Assembly (NCBI GenBank): GCA_022819745.1
Contig: JAJEGS010000036.1
Location: 1 to 64,000, forward strand
Source: Candidatus Latescibacterota bacterium
GTDB taxonomy: Bacteria; Latescibacterota; UBA2968; UBA8231
Length of the DNA stretch: 64,000 bases
Direction: 5' to 3'
Positions 8,231-17,277 of the stretch are shown piece by piece. Within the stretch, counting starts at the first letter, position 1; each line of letters opens with the position of its first letter. A program made the translations under genes and the position numbers. The notes under the pieces are model-generated. The model had not been told where the DNA came from and ran no database searches. It saw only the letters and a program-made list of their open reading frames with translations.

Positions 8231-9301
8231 TCAGCCCGTTATTTCCGCCAGCTCAACCTGTCGCCCTTCCTTCCCCGCCAGCTCCGCCGCCGCCAGAATC
8301 TGAACGCATTCCCTGCCGTCATACATCGTGATCGGCATCTCCTCCCCGTTGGCCAAAGCGTCGAAGAATTTGCCGAACACGCTGTATCCCGGTGGGACAA
8401 AGCTGCGGTGGAACTCTGACAAGGGTTGCCAAGCCTCGGTTTCCCTTGTGTAGAGCATCAGCGTGGCCGGGTCGCCAAAATCCAGCTTGGTGGAGGGGTG
8501 GTCGCCCCTGACCTGCACTAACGCGCCTTTGTGACCGTAAATCTCGGTGGCTAGGGGAGCCCGAGTTTCCGTCTCGCTCGTATGGAGCGTTACGAGTGGA
8601 CCATTGGCGTAGCGGAAGACAGCGGCATTGTTGTCCTCGACCGGGAGTCCTTTGACGCTCGAGACGCCCAGAGAAACGACGCTCTCGGGCATACCGAACA
8701 TCCACTGCATCCAGAAAGCGGAGTGGGAACCAGCGTGGTAAAGCGAACTGCGGCCTTCCGCATCCGCGTCGAACCATGGATCGCTGGGGTCGTTCTGAAT
8801 TCTCTGAGCATCGAAATCCTGGGCGCTGTACTTGTCGTGCCCGTGGCGTCGCCGTACCTGCGTGATGGGTCCGAGCACACCGGAATCGACGATTTCCTTC
8901 ATGCGCTCATGTGCAGGGGAGAAGCGCAGATTGTGGACGGGCATGACTTGGACGCCCGCTTTCTCAGCCGCGGAGATCGCTTCGTCCGCCTGCTCGGGGG
9001 TGCGGGTGAACGGCTTTTCGACCATGCAGTGTTTGCCCGCTTCGGCGGCGCGGATGATGTGTTCACCGTGAAGCTGGATTTCCGAGGCAATGCCGACGGC
9101 ATCGATGTCATCGCGGGCGAGAAGCTCATCTAGGTCGGAGATGAATTCGACGCCGAAGTGATCGGCCGCGGCCTGACCGCGCTTGGCGTCGGCGTCCCAG
9201 ATTGCGATGAGATCGACGCTGTCGTGTTTCTGCGCGGCGTTGCAGATGCCGTGCGCATGACCGAACCAAAAGGAAAGCTGGGCGAATCGGATGTTTGGCA
9301 T
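8231..9301 (-). CDS. Gfo/Idh/MocA family NAD(P)-dependent oxidoreductase
   Basis: These enzymes oxidise or reduce sugars, inositols and related polyols. The 356-residue protein has an N-terminal Rossmann-type domain and the family EKPFTR motif (EKP at residues 95-97), whose lysine is catalytic, followed by the alpha/beta C-terminal substrate domain. The N-terminal nucleotide loop (AQLSFWFGHAHG) departs from the usual GxGxxG, so cofactor binding may be unusual. AAGGAG precedes the ATG. It is divergent from the 9416 gene, with which it may share a role in carbohydrate metabolism; the substrate cannot be predicted. Confidence 0.88.
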   Translation of the reverse strand: MPNIRFAQLSFWFGHAHGICNAAQKHDSVDLIAIWDADAKRGQAAADHFGVEFISDLDELLARDDIDAVGIASEIQLHGEHIIRAAEAGKHCMVEKPFTRTPEQADEAISAAEKAGVQVMPVHNLRFSPAHERMKEIVDSGVLGPITQVRRRHGHDKYSAQDFDAQRIQNDPSDPWFDADAEGRSSLYHAGSHSAFWMQWMFGMPESVVSLGVSSVKGLPVEDNNAAVFRYANGPLVTLHTSETETRAPLATEIYGHKGALVQVRGDHPSTKLDFGDPATLMLYTRETEAWQPLSEFHRSFVPPGYSVFGKFFDALANGEEMPITMYDGRECVQILAAAELAGKEGRQVELAEITG

Positions 9302-9415
9302 GGTTGCTCCTTATCTCTATCGGGGCGTTACGGTAATCTGTAGATCATACTCCCAATCGAAGAGGCTAGTGTCAAGGCTTGTCTTCGAGACCTTGTAACT
9401 GATACATTCAGCCCC

Positions 9416-10963
9416 ATGATCGACGAATTGTCACAGACCTACGCGCACTATGTGGCCTTGCGGCGCGAACTCTCGCTGTGGGTCGAGCAGAGCATTCGCC
9501 GCGACGGGCCGGACAGAAATCAAGGCGGCGAGGACGAGGCCAATTTCGCACTGGCCTTCTTTCCGCATTATCTGGTCAGCGGCGATGAGCGGATCGCAGT
9601 GCGGTTTCGATCGCTGGCCAACGACCTCAAGGCTTGGGTTAGAACCGAGTGCCTGCACGGGTACGAGCCCGAGGCCGAGGCCCACCACGGCACCGAGCCT
9701 TTTTTGTTGTTTCTGCCCCGCTATCTCGGACTCTTTCCCGACGACAGAGAAGCCGCCGCCCTGCTCGACGACGCAGCGCACCACATCGGCAACTGGATCG
9801 AGGGGGTGCCCGCTTGGTACGACTGGACACGCGACGTCTTTTTGAGCTATTGGATCGGCACGCGGACCGTCGGTGGGGCGCACGGCAACCGCGAGTTAGC
9901 CGAGCACTTCCGCTTTTTGCACATTGCGCTGGCCGCTTGGCGCGTCACGGGCGAGGCGCGCTACCGCGACTGGGCGCTGCGCTATGGGCGCAAGCGGGCC
10001 GAGCGGTTGCTCGCGGTGGACGGACGGATGCCCGTGTTGTGGGATCTGGACGGGCGTGGATTGCAGCCAGAGGATTTGCAAACCCGCGCAGAGCGGGGGA
10101 TGACCGGCGACAACCACCACATCGCCGGCGACCCACTCGCAGGTATCGAAAATCTGCTGGCATCGGGCGCGGTCTATGCGCTGGGCGATCTCTTTTTGCT
10201 GGAGGGCGACGATATCTTTCGCCGCGCAGCCAAGAGAATCGTCGAGCCGCTAATCGGCGAATTGCTCGATCCCTACGCCGACCCGGCCGCGGCCGCGCTC
10301 TCCTACTACCGCCAGACCTTCGCCGATTCCTCGCTGGACGACGCGATGTGCGCGGTACTGACGCGACAACCCGCCGAGCCGGAAGCACCGTGGGCAATGG
10401 TCTTTCCCGAGGAGCGGAAGCGTCGCGAGCCGGGGGTGGGCAAACGCAGCGACATGATCTACTGGGGCCATTGGGCGGAAGATGGCTCGGTGCAGCCCTC
10501 GCGCGAGCCGAGCACCGCGGCGTTGGCGCTGGGATATCAATTGACGGGCGAGTGGACCATGGCCCGGAGGGCGCTGGGGACGGCAGCGACCAAATTCGCA
10601 ATGGCCCGACGGGTGTTGCGCGGCGGGCGCGAACACGCCGATATGGGCGGGGCGATTTGCTCGGTGGCCGCGGGACACGGTCGCAATTGGGGTTGCGGGG
10701 CGGTGACGGGTTGCTATGGGCCGTTGTTGATGGGCACGCGCGAAATACAGGGCGCGGTGGTGCCGCTGGTCGAGTGGGCCGAAGGCCATTTATCCGAGCA
10801 GATCCTAGCACTTGTGCAACCACCAGTCAGTGGATCAGGCGCAGTGCTGTTCTACAATGGAGGCGAGAAGCGGCAGGCACTGGAGTGGCGCATGGCGAGG
10901 GCGACCGATTGGCAACGCGTTGAGCTGGCTCCGAGCGAGGTGCGGGAATACCCGCTAGAGTAG
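9416..10963 (+). CDS. Uncharacterised protein, probable alpha/alpha-toroid glycosidase or lyase
   Basis: I do not recognise a named family. The 515-residue protein is built of paired amphipathic helices with repeated W, Y and H residues (for example EAHHGTEPFLLFLPRYLG and TGDNHHIAGDP). It ends in a short beta-rich segment (SGSGAVLFYNGGEKRQALEW). This pattern is typical of six-hairpin toroid enzymes acting on polysaccharides. There is no signal peptide, so it would act in the cytoplasm. It is divergent from the Gfo/Idh oxidoreductase, separated by 114 bases that must hold both promoters. The enzymatic role is inference only. Confidence 0.6.
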   Translation: MIDELSQTYAHYVALRRELSLWVEQSIRRDGPDRNQGGEDEANFALAFFPHYLVSGDERIAVRFRSLANDLKAWVRTECLHGYEPEAEAHHGTEPFLLFLPRYLGLFPDDREAAALLDDAAHHIGNWIEGVPAWYDWTRDVFLSYWIGTRTVGGAHGNRELAEHFRFLHIALAAWRVTGEARYRDWALRYGRKRAERLLAVDGRMPVLWDLDGRGLQPEDLQTRAERGMTGDNHHIAGDPLAGIENLLASGAVYALGDLFLLEGDDIFRRAAKRIVEPLIGELLDPYADPAAAALSYYRQTFADSSLDDAMCAVLTRQPAEPEAPWAMVFPEERKRREPGVGKRSDMIYWGHWAEDGSVQPSREPSTAALALGYQLTGEWTMARRALGTAATKFAMARRVLRGGREHADMGGAICSVAAGHGRNWGCGAVTGCYGPLLMGTREIQGAVVPLVEWAEGHLSEQILALVQPPVSGSGAVLFYNGGEKRQALEWRMARATDWQRVELAPSEVREYPLE

Positions 10964-11080
10964 TACTCTCGACGACTTTATGGTCTCAACTAGCCCGTTA
11001 TCCGATTCAACTACTGCTTCATTGTGGCTACAATATCCGCTGTCGATATTCTGACCACATCCAATAATACAACAACGACT

Positions 11081-11818
11081 ATGCTCCTTATAGACGGCCT
11101 CGGTGACCGTATTCGCCGCCAACGCGAAAAACGCGGGCTCAAACAGCAGGATATCGCCCATGCACTCCAAGTAAGCCCGCAAGCGGTGTCGAAATGGGAG
11201 CGAGGGGAAAACGCCCCAGACATTAGTTTGCTCGGACCGTTGGCCCGGTTACTGGGGGTCTCGACGGATTGGCTACTGCATACTTGGGGTGAGCAGCCCG
11301 ATGTCTTCAAGGCCACGGTATTCACTTCCGGAGTTAAGGGGGCCGATGAGAAATCAATGCGCTTGGATCCCAAAAATTTCGCCGCCTGGGCCAACGGGGT
11401 CTTCGCCGCTGTGACCTCAGCGGTATTGCGCCACGACGGCGTGCCCGTCAAGTACTTGGGCGACCGGTGCCTGTGTTTTTTTGCTGGAGAAGGGCAGAAG
11501 GAACGAGCCGTGCGCGCAGCACTGCTGGCCAGTGAGATGACCGCGGAAGCCCTCGAAATAGGCTTGAGTTACGGCTCGGTTTATCTAGGGGTGATCGGCC
11601 ACGCCGATTACGAGCGGCTCGATATCATGGGCGAAGCCGTCTATATTGCTTTCCTAACGATGAACTGGGCTGGTCGCCATAGCGAGAGCGGTATGGCCGT
11701 GACACGGGAGGTCGCCTGTGGGCTGGACGGCAAATTGCATCTGGGACCAGAGGTGAGCGCAGTTTTTCCGGAGTTGGAACAACCAGTCGAGGTCAACGAG
11801 TTGCACGGTCTGGTTTAA
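11081..11818 (+). CDS. XRE-type HTH protein fused to a nucleotidyl-cyclase-like domain
   Basis: Residues 6-65 are a clear XRE/Cro helix-turn-helix (DRIRRQREKRGLKQQDIA, then VSPQAVSKWERGE). Residues about 75-230 resemble class III adenylate/guanylate cyclases: a KYLGDRCLCFF segment with the second metal aspartate, then LSYGSVYLGVIGH and DIMGEAVYIAF. The first metal aspartate, expected in an F-x-D-x-x-G motif, is replaced in VFTSGVKG, so the domain is probably a ligand sensor rather than an active cyclase. The frame is open from a GTG at 11024, but the ATG at 11081 sits just before the HTH and is preferred. It stands upstream of a decayed region, so its target may be lost. Confidence 0.75.
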   Translation: MLLIDGLGDRIRRQREKRGLKQQDIAHALQVSPQAVSKWERGENAPDISLLGPLARLLGVSTDWLLHTWGEQPDVFKATVFTSGVKGADEKSMRLDPKNFAAWANGVFAAVTSAVLRHDGVPVKYLGDRCLCFFAGEGQKERAVRAALLASEMTAEALEIGLSYGSVYLGVIGHADYERLDIMGEAVYIAFLTMNWAGRHSESGMAVTREVACGLDGKLHLGPEVSAVFPELEQPVEVNELHGLV

Positions 11819-11835
11819 GATACAAAGAGAATTCA

Positions 11836-12027
11836 ATGGTCTTAGCAACGCAAATATCCGATTCGACAGCGGTGCCTTACCGGGCCTAGTTCCAGTGCAT
11901 ACACTGTCCGGACCAGCACTACGCGCTGACCGAGATAGTCTACGGCTGCAAGTCGTGTGGTGGTTTGCTCGAAGTCCGACACGATATGGCGGCGCTCAAG
12001 GCTCTGGAGCCGGACAAGTCGATCTGA
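11836..12027 (+). pseudogene. thrC: Threonine synthase 5' remnant with an in-frame TAG
   Basis: Reading from an ATG at 11836, the frame gives PYRA, then TAG at 11887-11889, then FQCIHCPDQHYALTEIVYGC-KSCGGLLEVRHDMAALK before a stop at 12025. This matches the N-terminal zinc-ribbon-like start of threonine synthase (FQC-x-x-C, C-x-x-CGGLLEVRHD). The rest of the gene, including the PLP domain, is missing. The stop probably arose from a tyrosine codon. It is a decayed fragment about 60 codons long; a functional thrC must lie elsewhere if the cell makes threonine. Confidence 0.75.
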
Positions 12028-12132
12028 CGCGCGAATTCATCGTGCATAAAATTCGTCCTAGGCTATTCGGGGTTTAATTTTGCAGTTATTTATTTCACTT
12101 ATTTTTAGTATAAGATATATAAATTTTTATTA

Positions 12133-12141
12133 TGCTACAAT
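12133..12141 (+). promoter_or_regulatory. Candidate extended -10 upstream of the methyltransferase
   Basis: The 234-base gap before the methyltransferase is strikingly AT-rich between about 12075 and 12145. It contains TG-C-TACAAT (12133-12141), an extended -10 pattern. No convincing -35 box is seen, and nothing else is recognisable in this gap. Confidence 0.25.
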
Positions 12142-12260
12142 TTCGCTTATCATTAGAGATGTCAACCAATTCAAGGCCATTCGATATGTCTTCGATGAGC
12201 TACAAAAGCTGAAAACTGCGTAACGTCAAGCACTCACCTAAAAAGAAAAAGGAGCAGTCC

Positions 12261-13268
12261 ATGCTGACCATCGGTCCTGGTCCCGATCCCTACTTCGCCT
12301 ACAAAATCCACCATGTCGAACGGGCCAAAACCGCCTGGATTCTCTCTGAGGAATTCGGCCTGTACGAAGCGTTGCGAGACGGACCGACGACCATCGCGCA
12401 AGTCAGTCAACGGATCGGCCTACAGAACCGACCCACGGCTGTGCTCCTAGCAGCTAATGCCTGCCTGGGAATTTTAGGCACGGAGGACGACCGGTACTAT
12501 ATCTACGACGTAATGCGCGAAATGATCCTAGAGGGAGGCCGGGCCCGCACCGTGCCCAAGACTCCAGACCCGGAAGAAGACTGGTGGTATCGAATCATGA
12601 AGCAAGCACTGCACACCAACGCCCCCGTGCCTGAAGCCTTGCCAGATTGGCTAACCAATCCCCAAGGAAATGAAGACACCACCGCCTTTGCGCCGAGCCG
12701 CCACGGCTGGCGCATTCTGTGGGGTCAGGCTCTGGCCGAGGCCGTGGACTTCAGTCCGTTTCGCACAGTGGCGGATTTGGGCGGAGCCACCGGTGGGGTG
12801 TTAGTCGGCCTAACCGAGCGCTGCCCGCATCTGCAAGGCATGGTAGTGGACCTGTCCTACAGCCAGAAAACCGCCGAAGCGGCCGTCCGCCAGAGCAAAG
12901 CGCAAGAACGAGTGAGGTTTCACGCCGCCGATTTCTTCAGCGATCCCTTTCCGGCCGGGATTGATGTGTTTTTCATGTCTCACGTGATCCACGATTGGGA
13001 CGACGAACATTGCGTCCAACTACTGCGTCGGTGTCACCAAGCCTTGCCAGTCGGCTCGCCAGTACTCGTACAGGAATACCTACTCAACGAGGATAAAACC
13101 GCAGGGCTGATCGCGGTGTTCCAGTGGTTTGGGCTGATGTACGGGACGATTGGGGACCAGCGCACTGGGCCGGAAATTGAAGCCCTGATGGCTGAGGCCG
13201 GCTTTAGCGAGACGGAGTGTCGTCCCTTGGACCACGAGCAAGGGATTGTGATCGGCTGGAAGCGCTAG
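12261..13268 (+). CDS. SAM-dependent O-methyltransferase (two-domain, Methyltransf_2 type)
   Basis: The 335-residue protein matches secondary-metabolite O-methyltransferases. An N-terminal winged-helix dimerisation domain (residues about 15-90) is followed by a Rossmann methyltransferase domain. Motif I is VADLGGATGGV near residue 169, and HVIHDWDDE near residue 240 contains the catalytic-type histidine and the D-W-x-D signature. A strong AAAAAGGAG site precedes the ATG. It is followed 6 bases later, in the same frame, by a truncated ABC-2 permease, which suggests a former biosynthesis/export cassette. The substrate is unknown. Confidence 0.87.
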   Translation: MLTIGPGPDPYFAYKIHHVERAKTAWILSEEFGLYEALRDGPTTIAQVSQRIGLQNRPTAVLLAANACLGILGTEDDRYYIYDVMREMILEGGRARTVPKTPDPEEDWWYRIMKQALHTNAPVPEALPDWLTNPQGNEDTTAFAPSRHGWRILWGQALAEAVDFSPFRTVADLGGATGGVLVGLTERCPHLQGMVVDLSYSQKTAEAAVRQSKAQERVRFHAADFFSDPFPAGIDVFFMSHVIHDWDDEHCVQLLRRCHQALPVGSPVLVQEYLLNEDKTAGLIAVFQWFGLMYGTIGDQRTGPEIEALMAEAGFSETECRPLDHEQGIVIGWKR

Positions 13269-13274
13269 GTTCTC

Positions 13275-13793
13275 TTGAGGCAGCTGCTGGTCTCAGCGCA
13301 ATTTCCGTCCGCCTTGTTTCTAGGTACTGCATTCGGCCACTTGTTCTACATGGGACTGTTCGTCGCCGCAACCGTCCTGCTGCAGCAGATATGGATACCT
13401 CTCGACTTCAACATCAACTATCCGTCGGCAGTAGCCGCCCTGTTCCTCCATCTGGCAGTTACCTACGGGCTCGCGTTCGCGTTGTCGAGTGCTCTGTTGC
13501 GCATCGCGGATAGCTGGGCGGTTCAGCTAGTGATCTCAAAGGGTGTTCTAGCCCTGCTATCGGGTGCCACTTTTCCCATCTCGATCTATCCCGAATGGTT
13601 ACAGACAATCGCTCGCATGGTTCCGTTCACCTATGCTTTCGATCTTGAGCGCCGATCCTTGCTGCGGGCGGAAAAATTCGGCGAGATGGCACCGGACTTG
13701 GCCGTTCTGGCCGGCATGACGGTGTTCTATTTGAACCTGCGGTTACAACTGGCGGTCTGTTATGGGCGGCACTGGCTCTGGTCATGCTGCTAG
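13275..13793 (+). pseudogene. Truncated ABC-2 type permease fragment (first)
   Basis: The frame encodes about five hydrophobic segments and the ABC-2 landmark LLSGATFPISIYPEWLQ followed by PFTYAFDLERRSLL. This is the C-terminal two thirds of an exporter permease. The N-terminal membrane segments are missing, and the frame is continuous with the methyltransferase apart from its TAG, so this looks like a deletion joint. Near 13740 the sequence loses similarity and ends in an unrelated CYGRHWLWSCC tail. It is probably not functional. Confidence 0.6.
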
Positions 13794-14263
13794 CGCTGAA
13801 TCTATTCTTAGGTATCGCAGCGGCCAGCTTTGTCATGGCCTTCAAGGATCACACGGTCGCCGCCTTGCTCTTCCACCGGCCGATGGCCATGTTGAGCGGT
13901 GCTTACTTCCTAGTCGAGCTGATTCCAAACCCCTTCAGATGGTTGGCCTACGCGAATCCGGTCGCTTACGCGATCGATGTTTTTCGCGGTGCTCTCACCG
14001 GAACGACGCTCTTAGCCCCTTCGGTGGAAATTGCATCTATCAGGTTACTGACTACGCTGAAACTGCGAATACTTTGGCTACCTTTGTCTCCTAAAAGCAA
14101 CTATAAGGGTGATCACGACTTGCCGGTTGCTGATCCACCTGATCCACCAAGGAAATACTTGCCATTGTTAAACGCCCCTTCTTCCGTTGTAAGTCTCTGG
14201 GGAAGGCACAAATCTCTATCGCGTGCTTTGGCGGCAGATGGATTCTTGCAATTTGCCTGCTAG
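13784..14263 (+). pseudogene. Truncated ABC-2 type permease fragment (second)
   Basis: This frame carries the other classic ABC-2 signature, a hydrophobic stretch followed by PMAMLSGAYFLVELIPNPFRW and AYANPVAYAIDVFRGALTG, as in DrrB/NodJ-type exporters. Similarity extends upstream of the ATG in the same frame (GLLWAALALV), so the N-terminus is lost. After about residue 85 the sequence turns hydrophilic and non-homologous. With the preceding fragment it forms the remains of a two-permease exporter; no ATPase is left beside it. Confidence 0.55.
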
Positions 14264-14309
14264 GACGGACAGTCCCTTCGGCAACCTTGGCCCAAATGAG
14301 AGGAGATAA

Positions 14310-16439
14310 ATGAGCACGGCATATCCGACCCAGCGCATCCGTACACACTTTTGGCTACTCTGGATGATAGGGGCTGCGCTCGTCGTCGCGCCGTCTGCAC
14401 CAGCCCACGAAAAGCCCAGCGAAAAGGAAGTGTGGGCCTTCAGGACGCATCTTCGGCCAACCATAGACGGCGTCTTAGACGATGCGGACTGGAAGCAGGC
14501 GACACCGGCAACGGGATTCATATTGATCGAACCCGAAGAAGGCGTCCCTGCGACCAACCAAACCTTTATACACGTACTCTACGACGCCGATTATCTGTAC
14601 ATCGGCCTCAATATGATTGATGCGGAGCCTAAGAATATAAAAGGACGCATCATGCAACGGGACGGCACGTTTTCCCCGTTAGACCTCGTCGGTCTTGTCT
14701 TAGACACCTATCACGACCACCAGAATGCCTACGGATTCTATATAAACGCCTACGGCGTCCAGAACGATTTTCGCGTTGAAAACGACGGGTCCGGTGGCTG
14801 GGGTGGAATCGATCAGAGCTGGGACGGCATCTGGCAAGCTGAAACCCATATCCACGACCAAGGCTGGAGTGCCGAGATCGCCATCCCATTCAAGACGCTG
14901 CGATTTCCCGAATTGGACCAGCATACGTGGGGCATAAACGTCCAGCGCATTGAACGGACCTATACGGAAAATAGCAACTGGGCGTTCATATCAAGAGACG
15001 ACCGATATCTCCTGAAAGTGTCCAAAGCTGGTCACCTCCATGGACTCGAAGACATAAAACCGGGACTTCACCTAGAGGTACTGCCTTATGCAACCGGAGG
15101 CTACGGCAATGTGGGGAGTCGGTCCACAGAAGGCTGGTCCAGCGATTTCGGTCTCGATTTGAAATACAGCATTGCCTCCAACCTCACCTTAGACACCACC
15201 TTCAACCCGGATTTCGCTCATATAGAAGCCGACGAGAACCAGATAAATCTGACGCGGTTCGAACTCTACCTGCCGGAGAAACGCCCCTTCTTCCTCGAAG
15301 GCCAACAGCTCTTTACGGCGATGGATCTCTTCTACAGTCGTCGCATTAGCGATCCGGATGCCGGCGCTAAAATAACGGGCAAGATCGGCAAGAACAGCAT
15401 CGGCATGATCGCAGCTCGGAATCGCCCAGCGGACGAGGAGGGCGATCATCCGCATTTCGGTGTCCTGCGTCTCAAGCGCGATGTAGGGGTCAATTCTTCT
15501 ATTGGTGCCTTGGCGGTCGGGAAAGATGGTCCGCTAGGGCAACAGGCAGTGGGCAGCGATCTCGTCTTGAGCTTGAACGACAACGATAAGCTCTTTCTCA
15601 ATTCGGCCATGAGTTTTGATGCAGAAACGGACCAAGACAACAAAATGTATAGCAGTCGCTTTAGGCATAATTCCGATCGCTTCCCGTTCGGAGTTTGGGG
15701 CTCTTGGATCGAGCCTAAGTTCAACGTGGATCAAATCGGCTTCATCCCCCACGATGACGACGTCGGTGAACGAGAATTCGGGCTCTATGGCAGCTACGGT
15801 TGGCGCCCCGATTTCCTCGGCATTAGAAATATCTATTTAGGGCAGGATCTCGTCGCCGAGCGGCGGACCAACGAAGAGGGGTGGGAATGGCAATGGAGCA
15901 ACGTCGATGTGTACGTACGGCGGCTAGATGACTCGCGGGCGTGGTTCAGCCACGAAAATTGGCAATTGCGGTGGCAGCAAAAAAAGTACAACGGCGATTC
16001 CTTCTATGCTGGTTTTGACACTGGCAACGGGCGCAAGTACCGGCTCCGCCTCACCGGTCAACTGCGGGATCAGTACGACTTTGCAGACGAATACCTCGGC
16101 GATATACGCCGCGTATCTGGGTCGCTGCGGTTCGACTTGTGGGAGGGGTTCTTTTTGGACTCTAGTACGGAATCTGTCTGGGAGTATTTCCCCTCCGGTG
16201 CATTAGACGAGATAAAGCGCGTCTTGCTGCTAAGGACGACGTATTTTTTGCATCGGGATCTGTTCATCAGGAGCTTTTTTCAGCGCAGCTTCCACCGGGA
16301 CACCGTCGATCTCAACCTGCTTTTTAGCTACACCTTCGGCCCGAACAACAGCCGGTTCTACATCGCCTATAACGAGCATCGAGCCGACACCACAGAGCGG
16401 ATACTGCTGACGAAATTGAGCTACAGATTTAATTTCTGA
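14310..16439 (+). CDS. Outer-membrane protein with CBM9-like domain and DUF5916 beta-barrel
   Basis: The 709-residue protein starts with a signal peptide (hydrophobic residues about 15-33, cleavage near APAHE). A CBM9-like domain follows, seen in RPTIDGVLDDADWKQA and VLYDADYLYIGLNMID, typical of surface carbohydrate or ligand binding. From about residue 230 the sequence alternates hydrophobic and polar residues in many beta strands ending in YRFNF, the C-terminal aromatic signature of outer-membrane barrels, consistent with DUF5916. GAGGAG precedes the ATG. It is likely to be an outer-membrane receptor or channel of unknown ligand. It implies a diderm envelope. Confidence 0.85.
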   Translation: MSTAYPTQRIRTHFWLLWMIGAALVVAPSAPAHEKPSEKEVWAFRTHLRPTIDGVLDDADWKQATPATGFILIEPEEGVPATNQTFIHVLYDADYLYIGLNMIDAEPKNIKGRIMQRDGTFSPLDLVGLVLDTYHDHQNAYGFYINAYGVQNDFRVENDGSGGWGGIDQSWDGIWQAETHIHDQGWSAEIAIPFKTLRFPELDQHTWGINVQRIERTYTENSNWAFISRDDRYLLKVSKAGHLHGLEDIKPGLHLEVLPYATGGYGNVGSRSTEGWSSDFGLDLKYSIASNLTLDTTFNPDFAHIEADENQINLTRFELYLPEKRPFFLEGQQLFTAMDLFYSRRISDPDAGAKITGKIGKNSIGMIAARNRPADEEGDHPHFGVLRLKRDVGVNSSIGALAVGKDGPLGQQAVGSDLVLSLNDNDKLFLNSAMSFDAETDQDNKMYSSRFRHNSDRFPFGVWGSWIEPKFNVDQIGFIPHDDDVGEREFGLYGSYGWRPDFLGIRNIYLGQDLVAERRTNEEGWEWQWSNVDVYVRRLDDSRAWFSHENWQLRWQQKKYNGDSFYAGFDTGNGRKYRLRLTGQLRDQYDFADEYLGDIRRVSGSLRFDLWEGFFLDSSTESVWEYFPSGALDEIKRVLLLRTTYFLHRDLFIRSFFQRSFHRDTVDLNLLFSYTFGPNNSRFYIAYNEHRADTTERILLTKLSYRFNF

Positions 16440-16483
16440 TGTCGATCTTGGCTTACTCTGAATCAAGCCGGATATAACCAGCC

Positions 16484-17275
16484 ATGCGCCTGTACACCTA
16501 CCTGCTAAAGCTCCAACTGCTCAACGCGCTGGCCTACCGATTCGAGTATCTGTCGTCCATTGGGCGGAATTTGTTTTTTCTCCTTGGCTCCGTCTTCCTC
16601 TGGCGCACCGCGTATCGCGGGATCGACCAAGTCGCCGGAGTCACTGAGGCGCAGATGGTCACCTACGCCGTCGTCGCCGTGCTGATGAATGCATGCTTCA
16701 CTATCAGCATCGACAACGTGCTCTTCAGCAAGATCCGCGCAGGTGAGATCGCACTCGATCTAATCCGGCCAGTGAACCTCGTCTGGTACTGGATGACCGA
16801 AGATGTGGGTCGTTCACTGGCGGCAGTCACGCAGTTCGCCCTGCCCCTGCTGGCCATCTCGCTCCTCTTCGTGGCTCCCCCGCTGCCAGCGGGAGAGGGA
16901 GCGGGGTTGCTGTTTCTGCCGAGTTGTGCGCTGAGCTTCCTGCTGCTGTGGCAGCTAAGCGCCCTAGTGGGCCTGACGGCCTTTTGGGTCACTGACTTCG
17001 GGGATGTGAGTTCAGTGAAGACCAGCCTCGTCTTCGCCCTGTCGGGACGATTGGTGCCAATGTGGCTGTTCCCCGACCTCATCGCCGATGCATCGCGGTG
17101 GCTGCCCTTCCAGTACATGTTCCAAGCACCTCTGGAGATCTACATCGGCCGCGTCTCTGCCACAGAGGTCGTCCATATCCTCTCCGTGCAGGCCATTTGG
17201 GTCGCGGTCTTCGCCCTGCTCGTAGGTCTCGTCTGGACGCGCGCCCAGCGGCGGGTCTTCGTACAGGGAGGATAG
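16484..17275 (+). CDS. ABC-2 type exporter permease subunit A
   Basis: The 263-residue, six-helix membrane protein is of the COG4587 type (uncharacterised ABC-2 permease). It begins with a short amphipathic segment and runs through helices at about 25-45, 55-80, 110-135, 145-170, 175-205 and 230-255. It is the first gene of a three-gene cassette (two permeases plus an ATPase) on the plus strand. The stop is 2 bases before the next start. Related cassettes export drugs or lipophilic compounds; the cargo here is not known. Confidence 0.85.
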   Translation: MRLYTYLLKLQLLNALAYRFEYLSSIGRNLFFLLGSVFLWRTAYRGIDQVAGVTEAQMVTYAVVAVLMNACFTISIDNVLFSKIRAGEIALDLIRPVNLVWYWMTEDVGRSLAAVTQFALPLLAISLLFVAPPLPAGEGAGLLFLPSCALSFLLLWQLSALVGLTAFWVTDFGDVSSVKTSLVFALSGRLVPMWLFPDLIADASRWLPFQYMFQAPLEIYIGRVSATEVVHILSVQAIWVAVFALLVGLVWTRAQRRVFVQGG

Positions 17276-17277
17276 GC

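Noticed and set aside
9649..10923. Long open frame overlapping the 9416 gene on the plus strand
   Set aside because: It is an arginine-rich shadow of the GC-rich 9416 gene in another frame, with no family features; the 9416 frame has a sensible protein composition.
11895..12077. 60-codon frame over the threonine synthase remnant
   Set aside because: It reads the same DNA in a different frame from the recognisable FQC/CGGLLEV sequence.
13762..14094. 110-codon frame over the second permease fragment
   Set aside because: It is a third frame without membrane segments; the 13784 frame has the ABC-2 signature.
16663..17118. Leftward frame opposite ABC permease A
   Set aside because: It is serine- and arginine-rich, a typical antisense shadow of a hydrophobic membrane gene.
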